Shown one piece after another: positions 1-7,659 of a stretch of 22,064 nt of DNA. Position 1 is the first letter of the stretch. Each line of letters opens with the position of its first letter. Source of the stretch: Caryophanales bacterium UBA1427 (GTDB taxonomy: Bacteria; Bacillota_I; Bacilli_A; ML615J-28; CAG-313); contig DCTZ01000029.1 in NCBI GenBank assembly GCA_002329485.1, forward strand, positions 449-22,512, in the 5' to 3' direction. The notes beneath the pieces are model-generated. The model saw only the letters and a list, made by a program, of their open reading frames with translations, had not been told where the DNA came from and ran no database searches. Made by a program: the position numbers and the translations under genes.

Positions 1-1229
1 AAGACGTTAATATACTTGTCTTTTATTATCGCCTGTTTTTTGTAAAAGTGGGTTTCGCGGTAATAGTTGTCAACAGAGGTAAACAGGGTTTGGCAGACGC
101 CGAAATTGCAATAACGGAAATTATCTTCAAAAAGAGCCTTTTCCAAAAACCTGATGCGATCTTTCTTTTCGGGCAATTTGGCAGCCCGGAAAATTTTGGC
201 CATGCCGGAATCGCTATCCACCATTTGCATACCTTTGGTAATTTTCTCCAGGGTTTCGAGCAACTCGCTCAAATCATTGGTTAACAAAATCACTCCCAAA
301 TTAATCAAGGACGATTCATCGATAACCCGGACGGAATATTGAATGATACAGGCAATCAAACTCTGAAAATAAGTTTTAATCAAATCGATTTCATGCAAAT
401 GCGAATAGGCAACGATGATATTGGTTATCGCTTCAAAAATGGCATATCCATTTTGAAGCTGAACGGCTTTTTTGTAATTGTCCATCAATTGATCAATCAA
501 CTGCGTATTATCGATGCTTTCAATCTGGACTTTGGCCATGGCATTCAATACCCGCACAATGCCCACAAAATTGTTTTGTTTTTGAAAGAGATTTAAAGCC
601 TGTTCATAGTATTGTAGTATTTTTTTTTCTTTACGAAGGGCATAATAGGCATCGCCCATGATGCGATAAAAGTGGCCGTGCAAATGGATATCTTTATTAT
701 GTTGAAGCAAATAATCTAGTTCTTGCAATACCTCAAACATTTTCTTTTTGGGATACGCTTTAAGTATAACCCCAAGCAAATAAATATGGATTTGTTGGCT
801 GTTGTCCGTATAAGGCATCAAACCCGTAAACAAATCGAAGTATTTATGTGCCAAAGCAAAATCATGGTTATAGATAGCGTGGTAAGTAATCAATATCAAG
901 TAATTGATTACCAGCTTTTCTTCCAACATTGCTTGTTTGCGATAATCAAGCAAATATTGGACTTCGTCGTTAAAGCGTTCCAAGGAATAGCGATAACCCA
1001 GAAATTCGTCAATTAAGGCCGATATCTCGTGGTCGAATTGGGCTATTTCTTCTTCGGTCAATTGATCCGACCCCAAGACTTCTTTTAACGCTTGAACTTT
1101 TTTAGGGGTTAAGTTTTTTTCGCCCCTAATATAGAAATAATACATCGAACTGGAACAAATGTCAGTCGTTAAATCGAGTATCGATAATCCAGCCTCTCTT
1201 CGAAAAAATTCGATGATGCTGCGTAACAT
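1..1229 (-). CDS. HTH regulator with TPR-like helical repeats (Rgg/RRNPP-like), 3' end outside window
   Basis: The frame is open for 409 codons from an ATG at 1229 to the window edge, so the C-terminus is missing. Residues about 5-55 (FFRREAGLSILDLTTDIC, then YIRGEKNLTPKKVQALKEVL) resemble a Cro/C1-type helix-turn-helix. The rest is almost all helical, rich in Tyr, Leu and Asn, with TPR-like stretches such as YYEQALNLFQKQNNFVGI. This HTH plus helical-repeat layout is typical of Rgg/PlcR-type (RRNPP) regulators, which bind short peptides through the repeats. That assignment is by architecture only; I see no peptide pheromone gene in the visible sequence. The start is well supported: a GGGGGG-type ribosome binding site lies in the 10-base gap after the rnhB stop, so the gene is probably read from the lepB-rbgA-rnhB transcript. 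A non-regulatory TPR protein is an alternative. Confidence 0.8.
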   Translation of the reverse strand, partial: MLRSIIEFFRREAGLSILDLTTDICSSSMYYFYIRGEKNLTPKKVQALKEVLGSDQLTEEEIAQFDHEISALIDEFLGYRYSLERFNDEVQYLLDYRKQAMLEEKLVINYLILITYHAIYNHDFALAHKYFDLFTGLMPYTDNSQQIHIYLLGVILKAYPKKKMFEVLQELDYLLQHNKDIHLHGHFYRIMGDAYYALRKEKKILQYYEQALNLFQKQNNFVGIVRVLNAMAKVQIESIDNTQLIDQLMDNYKKAVQLQNGYAIFEAITNIIVAYSHLHEIDLIKTYFQSLIACIIQYSVRVIDESSLINLGVILLTNDLSELLETLEKITKGMQMVDSDSGMAKIFRAAKLPEKKDRIRFLEKALFEDNFRYCNFGVCQTLFTSVDNYYRETHFYKKQAIIKDKYINV

Positions 1230-1239
1230 TTTACCCCCC

Positions 1240-1857
1240 TTATTTTTTTAAATGGATCGCGGCAATCCGTTGGACCGGAGCGTAGCTTTTTCGATGGATG
1301 TCTAATATACCCTCGTTATTCAAGGCATTAAGGTGCTTTTTGGTCGGGTAGCCTTTATTTTGAGCAAACCCATAATCAGGAAATTCACGATCCAAATTTA
1401 TCATGAAATCGTCACGAGTCACTTTAGCAAGGATGCTTGCACAGGATATGGCAAAGCATAAATCGTCGCCTTTGATGATGCTTTCGCTGGGAATATCCAA
1501 GTTTAATTTAACCGCATCAATCAGCACAAAATCCGGTTTAACCGAAAGGGATTGGATAGCTTTTTCCATGGCCAGCTTGCTGGCATTCAGGATATTGATT
1601 TCGTCAATCTTTTTTTCGCTGACAAAGACCGTGGCATAGGCAATAGCTTTGGCTTCAATCTGTTCCTTTAAGATTCGACGTTTTTTGTCGGAAAGTTTTT
1701 TGGAGTCCATGACCCCTTCGATATGGCAGCCTTTCGGTATGATGACGGCCGAAGCAACGACCGGCCCCGCAATACAGCCTCTGCCTACTTCGTCCACCCC
1801 CGCAATCAGTTCATACCCCTGGTCGTAGAGTTTTTGTTCGATTTCGTGGTTATCCAT
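1240..1857 (-). CDS. rnhB: Ribonuclease HII
   Basis: This 205-residue protein has the normal RNase HII length and motifs. GVDEVGRG at residues 20-27 carries the first two acidic catalytic residues (Asp22, Glu23), DSKKL follows at 51-55, Asp114 lies in VLIDAVKL, and ASILAKVTRD at 140-149 supplies the last aspartate. The family removes RNA from RNA-DNA hybrids, including single ribonucleotides misincorporated into DNA. The ATG overlaps the last codons of rbgA by 8 bases (rbgA reads ...GAC AAT GGA TAA), so translation is probably coupled. The rbgA-rnhB order is conserved in Bacilli. Confidence 0.97.
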   Translation of the reverse strand: MDNHEIEQKLYDQGYELIAGVDEVGRGCIAGPVVASAVIIPKGCHIEGVMDSKKLSDKKRRILKEQIEAKAIAYATVFVSEKKIDEINILNASKLAMEKAIQSLSVKPDFVLIDAVKLNLDIPSESIIKGDDLCFAISCASILAKVTRDDFMINLDREFPDYGFAQNKGYPTKKHLNALNNEGILDIHRKSYAPVQRIAAIHLKK

Positions 1858-2686
1858 TGTCCCTCACCCGGTCAAACGTCAAACGTCCCAAACGGCCGTT
1901 TCGCAAATCGTTTAACAGACGCATTGCGGAATCGTATTCGTCGTTTGCACCCAATAGTTTCGTTAATTGTTCCAAAAAGGCCGCAGGTTCTAAGGAAGCA
2001 TCGATTTTGTAGCGCGCCAAACTTTCCGGATAATATTGTTGCAGGAAAGCAATGGCATAAAGAGCAAGATCCGTTACCGGCTGCGTGCTGTCTTTGATGG
2101 CACCGGTAATCGCCAAATGAATGCCGGTTTTTTGGTCTTCAAACTTCGGCCACAAAACACCCGGCGTATCAAGCAGTTCCATTTCTTCGTTGATTCTGAT
2201 CCAACTCTGTGTTTTGGTAATGCCCGGTTTATCGCCAACATTGGCGACCTTTTTGCGGACCAAAGCATTAATCAAAGTGGATTTACCGACATTGGGGATT
2301 CCCACAATCATCGTTTTTATCGGACGCGCTTTAATACCTTTCAAAGCATCTTTGGCACGTTTTTCTTTCATCAGTTCGGCAGCTTTCGCGATTATCTTTT
2401 TGGCATCAATTTGCGACCTCGCATCAATCGCCAATACGGTTTTTCCTTCGGAAGCCAAAACATTCAGCCACTTGGCTGTTTCGCTTTCGTCGGCTTTATC
2501 GATCTTGGTCAGGACAAAGAGCAAACGCTTATTGGCAAAAGATTCCAAAAACAACGGGTTTTGCGAGGAAAGCGGTACTCTGGCATCGAGCAAAATGATA
2601 ACCAAATCAATCAGCTTGGCCATTTCTTTCATTTCCCGCAAGGCCTTGGCCATATGGCCGGGATACCATTGGATATTGGTTGTCAT
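1850..2686 (-). CDS. rbgA: Ribosome biogenesis GTPase RbgA (YlqF)
   Basis: A circularly permuted GTPase of 278 residues needed for late 50S subunit assembly in Bacillota. Motifs appear in the permuted order: LTKID (G4) at residues 59-63, DARS (G5-like) at 88-91, the P-loop GIPNVGKS (G1) at 129-136, PGITKTQ (G2) from 154, and DTPGV (G3) at 173-177. The N-terminus IQWYPGHMAKALREM is diagnostic. I place the start at 2686 rather than the in-frame ATG at 2737. The family begins just before IQWYPGHM, and a GGAG ribosome binding site built from the end of lepB (TTG GAG TAA) sits at the right distance, while the longer version would overlap lepB. It is the fourth gene of the 6547-to-1 run. Confidence 0.96.
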   Translation of the reverse strand: MTTNIQWYPGHMAKALREMKEMAKLIDLVIILLDARVPLSSQNPLFLESFANKRLLFVLTKIDKADESETAKWLNVLASEGKTVLAIDARSQIDAKKIIAKAAELMKEKRAKDALKGIKARPIKTMIVGIPNVGKSTLINALVRKKVANVGDKPGITKTQSWIRINEEMELLDTPGVLWPKFEDQKTGIHLAITGAIKDSTQPVTDLALYAIAFLQQYYPESLARYKIDASLEPAAFLEQLTKLLGANDEYDSAMRLLNDLRNGRLGRLTFDRVRDNG

Positions 2687-2690
2687 ATTC

Positions 2691-3746
2691 TTACTCCAAT
2701 CGTTCAAACCAGAGGACTTTTCGGCGGTATTTGGCAACCCCGATGATATCCTCCTCGTAGATTAAACCGATAACGCGGCTGTCTTCGCTGACAACCCGGT
2801 TATCGCCCAAAGCAAAATAGAAACCTTCGGGAATGACCAAACTGCTTCCCGATCCGGGACAATACATCTTTTCCCCGTCTTCTTTGTAAAAACACTTTTC
2901 TTCCCATTCGAACGGTTCTTCGCCCCTCGGGGTCTGATAAGTAACCGTTCGGCTGTCTTTTTCCTTAAAGAACGATTCTTCCACCAACTGATTGTTAATG
3001 TAGAGATCGGTAAACCCGGTTGAAGGGTTATAGCGGTAATCGACCCGTTCGCCCGGCAGACCGATAATCCGTTTGACGAAATACTTTTCGGCCGACCAGT
3101 AGTAATGTTCCGGTTCGATATGGATAATGATGATGTCAAAGCGTTCAAACTTCCTTTTATAAAGCACGACAAGTTCGTCGTCCTGAACCAAAGTCGGTTC
3201 CATGGAAGTGCCGTTGACCGTACTCATGGTAAAAAGAAAAGTCAAACAGAAAGTGGAAATCACGACACAGATCGGCAAAATCATAATCCAATCCAAAATA
3301 TTGATGGCAAGCGTCGTGGATTTGGTTTTTACCTCAAACGGAAATTTCTCGGGTTTGATCAGGTGAAACAGGTAATAGACGATGATGATTAAAGCAGCGA
3401 TGCTCATGATATGGGAAAAAAGCATGATGGCATTAAAGTAAACCGAAGCGTTACGGATTCCTTCCGTCGTCAAAGTCAGATAGTTGTCCTGCGAGATCGT
3501 AAAGATATAAATCAGCGAGCACAGGATAAATCCGATTAATCTCAGAAGCAACGCCATCGGAGTATAATACTTTATTTTTTTGCCCGGTTCTTGGCTTTCT
3601 TTTTCGCAATTTGCTTCTTCTAAAACCGCTGTTTCGCTTGAAGCAACCGAATTGTTTTCTTCCTCCGGCTGAATGTTTTCCGCTTGGTCAGCCGGTTTTT
3701 CGTTTTCGGAATTGTTGTTTACATCGTTGGGAGTAAATTCGTCCAT
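2691..3746 (-). CDS. lepB: Signal peptidase I with long acidic N-terminus and three membrane segments
   Basis: Type I signal peptidase, which removes signal peptides from exported proteins at the outer face of the membrane. The catalytic serine is in GTSMEPTL (Ser181). The general-base lysine is in YFVKRIIGLPGE (Lys225). The conserved box GDNR...SEDSR lies at 314-323. The C-terminal catalytic half is standard, but the N-terminus is unusual. Residues 1-57 are very acidic and Asn/Gln-rich, with no membrane segment. Three hydrophobic segments follow at about 64-84, 103-129 and 144-174, where typical Gram-positive enzymes have one. The start uses an AGGAAG ribosome binding site formed at the ftsK stop, 4 bases upstream. 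Its place before rbgA and rnhB matches other Bacilli. Confidence 0.95.
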   Translation of the reverse strand: MDEFTPNDVNNNSENEKPADQAENIQPEEENNSVASSETAVLEEANCEKESQEPGKKIKYYTPMALLLRLIGFILCSLIYIFTISQDNYLTLTTEGIRNASVYFNAIMLFSHIMSIAALIIIVYYLFHLIKPEKFPFEVKTKSTTLAINILDWIMILPICVVISTFCLTFLFTMSTVNGTSMEPTLVQDDELVVLYKRKFERFDIIIIHIEPEHYYWSAEKYFVKRIIGLPGERVDYRYNPSTGFTDLYINNQLVEESFFKEKDSRTVTYQTPRGEEPFEWEEKCFYKEDGEKMYCPGSGSSLVIPEGFYFALGDNRVVSEDSRVIGLIYEEDIIGVAKYRRKVLWFERLE

Positions 3747-3750
3747 TTCA

Positions 3751-5739
3751 TCACTTCCTGTTTAGAATCGCCTCGAGCTCGGTTTCGCTGACGAGAACTT
3801 CGCGCTGTTTTCCCTTGACCGTGGAACTGACGATTCCCAGATTTTCCATTGCCAAAAGCATCCGATCGGCCCGGTTAAAACTGATTTTGAAGGCTTGCGT
3901 TATTTTATTGTTTGATCCGGTGTTGTTTCTGACCACAAAGTAAGCAACATCGTTAAAGAGCGGATCGAGTGTGGCATCGTTATCTTCGCTGATTTCTGTT
4001 TTTTCTTCCAATTCGGATAAATCGATTAGGTATTGCGGGCCGTAGTTATCCCTTAAATAAGAAGTAACCCGGCTGATTTCGCCGTCGTCGACATAGGCTC
4101 CCTGAAGACGGTATTCGCCGGTCGGTTCGGAATACAGCATATCCCCGTTACCGAGCAAAGTTTCCGCTCCGCCGTGGTCGAGAATCGTCCGCGAATCGAC
4201 ATTGGAAGCAACCCGGAAGGCGGCCCGTACCAAAATGTTGTTTTTGATGCTGCCGCGGATAATGTCGGTCGAAGGACGTTGCGTTGCCACAATCACGTGG
4301 ATTCCCGCGGCTCGGGCTTTTTGGGTCAGGCGCTGGATATGGCTTTCCACTTCGTTGGCGGCGACCATCATGAGATCCGACAACTCATCGATGATGATGA
4401 CGATATAAGGCATTTTTTTGCCGCCTTCTTCATCGACTTTTTTATTATAAGCCACAATATTTTTAAGGTGCATATTGTTGAAAAGCACAAAACGTCTTTC
4501 CATTTCTTCCACGGCCCACTTGAGGGCTTGACTCGCAAGTTTGCTGTCGGTGATGACCGGCATGGCAAGGTGTGGAATATCGTCGTAACTGGACAGTTCG
4601 ACCATTTTCGGATCGATTAGAATCAACCTTAAATCTTCCGGAGAATTTTTGTAAAGAAGCGAAATAATCATCGAGTTGATGCAGACGCTTTTGCCGGAGT
4701 TGGTCGCCCCCGCAATCAATCCGTGCGGCATTTTGGCAATATCCGCATAAATGAACTCGCCGGAAATATCGATTCCAAGAGCCACCTGGAGTTTTCTAGG
4801 GTCATTGAGAAACAAAGGATTGTCGATTAAGTTGCCGAGCAAAACATTTTTCCGTTCGGCATTCGGAACTTCGATCCCCGCATAACTCGTTCCCGGAATC
4901 GGGTCTTGAATCCGCACGTTGCGTACTTCGAGATAGCGGAGCAAATCTTTTTCCAAAGCCGTAATGTTCTTAACCGTCGTGCCTTTTTTGATGTTGATTA
5001 AAAACTGTGTTACCGAAGGCCCCTGGATATAGCCTGCTACTTCCCCCCCGAAATCAAAATCGTTGAATACCTGGTTCAGTAACACCGAACACCGTTCGGC
5101 CCATTCGCTTTTTCCGCCCTTGGCAATCGGTTCTTTTTTCAGGAACGATAAAGGCGGAGCTTTGTAAACCGTTTTGGGTTTGACGATTGGCCTTGGCTTC
5201 GGTTTTTCTTTGTGTTCGATTCTTTTTACCGGTTCTTCCGGCTTGATTTCTTCTTCCGGAATAACGATTTCCTCCTCCTGTTCCATACCTTCGACTTCTT
5301 CTTCAATGCGATGATCATAATATTGGAAGCGGTCTTTTTTTGAGGAGGCTTTTACTTCGTCGTCGAACACAATGGTTTCTTCGTACGAAGGTTTTGGCGC
5401 AACCGGTTCTTCGGAGATTTGCGGAATAATGCCTTTTTTAAGGATTTGCTTGTATTGTTCGGTGTTTAACACATAACTGGCATTTTGCCTCCTGATTTCT
5501 TCGGGCGTCAATTTCCGCTGTTTCCGATAACCTTCGTACTGCTTCCCCGCATTCCCGTACGATACGGCCGGCGGTGTGCCGACGGTATTTTTTTGCCGCC
5601 CCAAAAAAGGCGAGATAAATTCGTTTGGTTTGGTATCCGGTTTGCTCGGAGGACTCTGGACTTGCGCCGTTTCTTTCTTTTCTTCCTGTTTAGGCTCGGT
5701 AATGGAAGCAATATAAAAATCCCGTCGTCGTTCTTTCAT
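3751..5739 (-). CDS. ftsK: FtsK/SpoIIIE-family DNA translocase lacking membrane segments (SftA-like)
   Basis: DNA-pumping ATPase that clears and resolves chromosome termini at division. The motor domain has Walker A GATNSGKS at residues 344-351, Walker B IVIIIDEL at 446-453, and the conserved ATQRPSTDIIRG and NVDSRTILD stretches. The last ~70 residues are the winged-helix gamma domain that reads polar DNA motifs. The first ~200 residues are soluble, acidic and proline-rich, with no transmembrane helix, so it resembles the cytosolic B. subtilis SftA rather than four-helix FtsK/SpoIIIE. The motif FISPFLG (about 41-47) recalls the short N-terminal motif of SftA-type proteins. The start at 5739 is chosen because a GGAGGA site at the end of the upstream gene precedes it. 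An in-frame ATG at 5853 would overlap that gene by 110 bases and has no ribosome binding site. It ends in TGA. Confidence 0.95.
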   Translation of the reverse strand: MKERRRDFYIASITEPKQEEKKETAQVQSPPSKPDTKPNEFISPFLGRQKNTVGTPPAVSYGNAGKQYEGYRKQRKLTPEEIRRQNASYVLNTEQYKQILKKGIIPQISEEPVAPKPSYEETIVFDDEVKASSKKDRFQYYDHRIEEEVEGMEQEEEIVIPEEEIKPEEPVKRIEHKEKPKPRPIVKPKTVYKAPPLSFLKKEPIAKGGKSEWAERCSVLLNQVFNDFDFGGEVAGYIQGPSVTQFLINIKKGTTVKNITALEKDLLRYLEVRNVRIQDPIPGTSYAGIEVPNAERKNVLLGNLIDNPLFLNDPRKLQVALGIDISGEFIYADIAKMPHGLIAGATNSGKSVCINSMIISLLYKNSPEDLRLILIDPKMVELSSYDDIPHLAMPVITDSKLASQALKWAVEEMERRFVLFNNMHLKNIVAYNKKVDEEGGKKMPYIVIIIDELSDLMMVAANEVESHIQRLTQKARAAGIHVIVATQRPSTDIIRGSIKNNILVRAAFRVASNVDSRTILDHGGAETLLGNGDMLYSEPTGEYRLQGAYVDDGEISRVTSYLRDNYGPQYLIDLSELEEKTEISEDNDATLDPLFNDVAYFVVRNNTGSNNKITQAFKISFNRADRMLLAMENLGIVSSTVKGKQREVLVSETELEAILNRK

Positions 5740-5743
5740 TTGA

Positions 5744-6547
5744 TTATTCTCCTCCTTCTTGTTCGATTTCGTTAATAATATTTTCGATTTCGGCCGTACG
5801 AAGCGCTTTTTCCTGATCGAAAATCCGCTTACTGTACGTTTTATTGGTTTCATCGGCCACGATATCGATGATTAACATGGCGGATTTGCTGATAATGATA
5901 TTGACAGTGCCACCGATTACCCATTTTTTAATCCAGTACACCGGATTGGCGTAGTTAAATACGCTGAAAGCTAACTGAGATATTTTATTCAGTTTGAGGC
6001 GTTTGGCGGCCTGAACGGCTTTTTTCTCGTCGATTTTTTTCTTGGTTTCAATCAGCCGAAAAATTTGGCTGACGGTTGCTCCTTTAAAACGGGTAATAAT
6101 TTTGCTGCTGGAAAAAAGCTGATTGATTCGCATGGACAAATATTGCATCAGATGCAAGGTTTCTTCAATCGACAGCTCGTAAATCGGATATTTGGAATTG
6201 GGGTAATAATGCCCGGCAATAATATTGATGGTATCGTAAACGGCATTGCCCAAAAGCACCGCTTTTTCCTTGACGCTCATGCCGACGGAATCTTCTTTGT
6301 AGCGGGCTTTTATTTCATCGACCAGTTTATTCAATTCCTCGTCGTCGGGATCGATTACGGGGTTGTTTTTGGCTTCCTGTTTGACGGAATACATGACAAT
6401 TAAACTGTATACGCCCATGCAAAGCACAAAACCCATGACAATCCCGGTTAAGATAAAAACAAAGTTCTGCCAGGTAAAATAACTCCACACTTTGGCAAAA
6501 AACTCCGTTAAAGCTTTGTCGAGATTGTTGTACCACGCGAAAAACAT
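5744..6547 (-). CDS. Membrane-anchored protein of unknown function, first gene of the ftsK-lepB-rbgA-rnhB run
   Basis: I do not recognise the family of this 267-residue protein. It has one strong membrane segment (about residues 28-54, FVFILTGIVMGFVLCMGVYS). A basic and acidic cytoplasmic-type region follows (about 55-200), rich in Lys, Ile and Glu with likely helices. A weaker hydrophobic stretch lies near 208-230 (TVNIIISKSAMLIIDIVA), and the tail is charged and glutamate-rich. The ATG at 6547 is preceded by GAGGTG at an 8-base spacing. The gene ends 4 bases before the ftsK start and supplies its ribosome binding site. Because the adjacent FtsK has no membrane helices, a role as partner or anchor is possible, but this is inference from position only. 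Confidence 0.8.
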   Translation of the reverse strand: MFFAWYNNLDKALTEFFAKVWSYFTWQNFVFILTGIVMGFVLCMGVYSLIVMYSVKQEAKNNPVIDPDDEELNKLVDEIKARYKEDSVGMSVKEKAVLLGNAVYDTINIIAGHYYPNSKYPIYELSIEETLHLMQYLSMRINQLFSSSKIITRFKGATVSQIFRLIETKKKIDEKKAVQAAKRLKLNKISQLAFSVFNYANPVYWIKKWVIGGTVNIIISKSAMLIIDIVADETNKTYSKRIFDQEKALRTAEIENIINEIEQEGGE

Positions 6548-6575
6548 TTCATTAACACCTCATTTAATATTTTAC

Positions 6576-6605
6576 TATAAAACGGCCTTTTTTGCAAACG
6601 TATTT
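6576..6605 (-). promoter_or_regulatory. Possible promoter of the membrane protein-ftsK-lepB-rbgA-rnhB run
   Basis: On the minus strand, TTTGCA is followed after 18 bases by TAAAAT, upstream of the ATG at 6547. The match is moderate, the positions are approximate, and other AT-rich boxes (TATAGT) overlap it, so this is the best candidate rather than a firm call. Confidence 0.35.
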
Positions 6606-6684
6606 CAAGTTTTTTTCGTTTTTGGAAAAACCCCTTTTTCCTAAACATTTACCCCCACAATCCGTGAAAAAATTGGCGGATTAT

Positions 6685-6714
6685 TTGCCAAAAAAGGTTT
6701 AGTTGTGATATAAT
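6685..6714 (+). promoter_or_regulatory. Promoter of the HAD phosphatase gene (extended -10)
   Basis: TTGCCA at 6685-6690 and TATAAT at 6709-6714 are separated by 18 bases. TG at 6706-6707 makes an extended -10. The transcript would start near 6721, just before the AAGGA ribosome binding site at 6722-6726. An inverted repeat AATCCG/CGGATT (6659-6682) abuts the -35 box. Confidence 0.8.
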
Positions 6715-6734
6715 GCCATGAAAGGAAAATCGCC

Positions 6735-7553
6735 ATGGAAAAATACTTAATTACGATTGACTTAGACGGAACTTTAATGTACGATTTATCGAGTTATGAC
6801 GAAGAAACTTTTGCTTATCTCAGACACCTGAAGAGTTTGGGACATAAAATTGTTATTGCCACAGGCAGGCCGCTGCGCTCCAGCTATTTTGTCTATCAGC
6901 TTTTGGGTCTCGATACCCCGATTATCAATTACAACGGTGCATACATCACAAACCCCGCCGACCCCGCTTACCCGGTTACGGATATCCGGATTCCCCGTCA
7001 GGAACTGTTCAATATTATCGAAGTGTTGCAGGACGGCTTAATCAACATTTTCTGCGAAATCCATGACGACATTTTTGTCCACGACTATAACCCGCAAATC
7101 CACGATTTTATCCACTTGGACGGGGGAAGAATGTTTGCGGGTGAATTGTCCAAAATCCTGACCGCCGATCCTCACGGTGCGCTTATTTTCGTCAAAGATT
7201 CCCATCTCAACCTGTTATACGAATATGTCGAACATAACCGGGGAAACAATATCGAAGCCCGCCATTGGAAAGTCAGCGGTTACGATATCGTGGAAATCTA
7301 TCACCCGCAAGTCGATAAAAAAGAAGGGATGTTGCAGGCAGCCCGATTCTACAATATCAAACCCGAAAACATCATCGCCATCGGCGACGGCAACAACGAT
7401 ATCGGCATGGTTAAAGCTGCTTATCACGGCGTGGCCATGGGCAATGCCAGTCCGTTGGTGAAACAAGTAGCCAAGCATCTGACCGGACCAATCGAATCCC
7501 AAGGGGTTCTAAAGTTTCTGAAAAAATTCTTCGGTTCGATCGATCAAAAATAA
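6735..7553 (+). CDS. Cof-type HAD-IIB phosphatase
   Basis: A 272-residue member of the Cof/YidA branch of the HAD hydrolases, which dephosphorylate sugar phosphates, FMN, pyridoxal phosphate and similar small metabolites. Motif I is DLDGTL (nucleophile Asp9, acid/base Asp11), motif II is the ATGRP region (IVIATGRPL), a Lys-containing motif III is near VDKKEGM, and motif IV is GDGNND at 217-222. The type IIB cap fills the middle. The substrate cannot be told from sequence. Neighbouring FMN-regulated riboflavin uptake makes FMN a tempting guess, but the genes face each other and are transcribed separately. It is the only convincing plus-strand gene in the window. The ATG at 6735 has AAGGA 8 bases upstream. 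Confidence 0.93.
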   Translation: MEKYLITIDLDGTLMYDLSSYDEETFAYLRHLKSLGHKIVIATGRPLRSSYFVYQLLGLDTPIINYNGAYITNPADPAYPVTDIRIPRQELFNIIEVLQDGLINIFCEIHDDIFVHDYNPQIHDFIHLDGGRMFAGELSKILTADPHGALIFVKDSHLNLLYEYVEHNRGNNIEARHWKVSGYDIVEIYHPQVDKKEGMLQAARFYNIKPENIIAIGDGNNDIGMVKAAYHGVAMGNASPLVKQVAKHLTGPIESQGVLKFLKKFFGSIDQK

Positions 7554-7565
7554 ATCATTATCCAC

Positions 7566-7601
7566 AAAAGCAAAAAGAAGAATAATCTTTTTGCTTTTTT
7601 T
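7566..7601 (+). terminator. Intrinsic terminator of the HAD gene
   Basis: A perfect 13-bp stem (AAAAGCAAAAAGA at 7566-7578 with TCTTTTTGCTTTT at 7586-7598) and a 7-base loop, running into a T tract, 12 bases after the stop codon. Confidence 0.9.
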
Positions 7602-7604
7602 GTT

Positions 7605-7638
7605 AAAAAAACCCTTCATGATATCAAACATGAAGGGT
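7605..7638 (-). terminator. Intrinsic terminator of the riboflavin transporter gene
   Basis: On the minus strand a perfect 10-bp stem (ACCCTTCATG with CATGAAGGGT, 7611-7620 and 7629-7638) has an 8-base loop and is followed by a run of T (7605-7610). It faces the HAD gene terminator, so the two convergent transcripts are closed off back to back. Confidence 0.9.
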
Positions 7639-7659
7639 CAAAACCGGGGTAAAAAATTA

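Noticed and set aside
48..1016. Several plus-strand open frames of 62-97 residues
   Set aside because: They lie opposite one continuous 409-codon minus-strand frame with an HTH domain and have no ribosome binding sites or recognisable domains.
2036..2765. Two plus-strand open frames of over 200 residues
   Set aside because: They are antisense to rbgA, whose GTPase motifs are unambiguous; their composition reflects the complement of those codons.
5740..5853. 38-residue N-terminal extension of FtsK from an upstream ATG
   Set aside because: It would overlap the upstream gene by 110 bases and lacks a ribosome binding site; the ATG at 5739 has GGAGGA in place.
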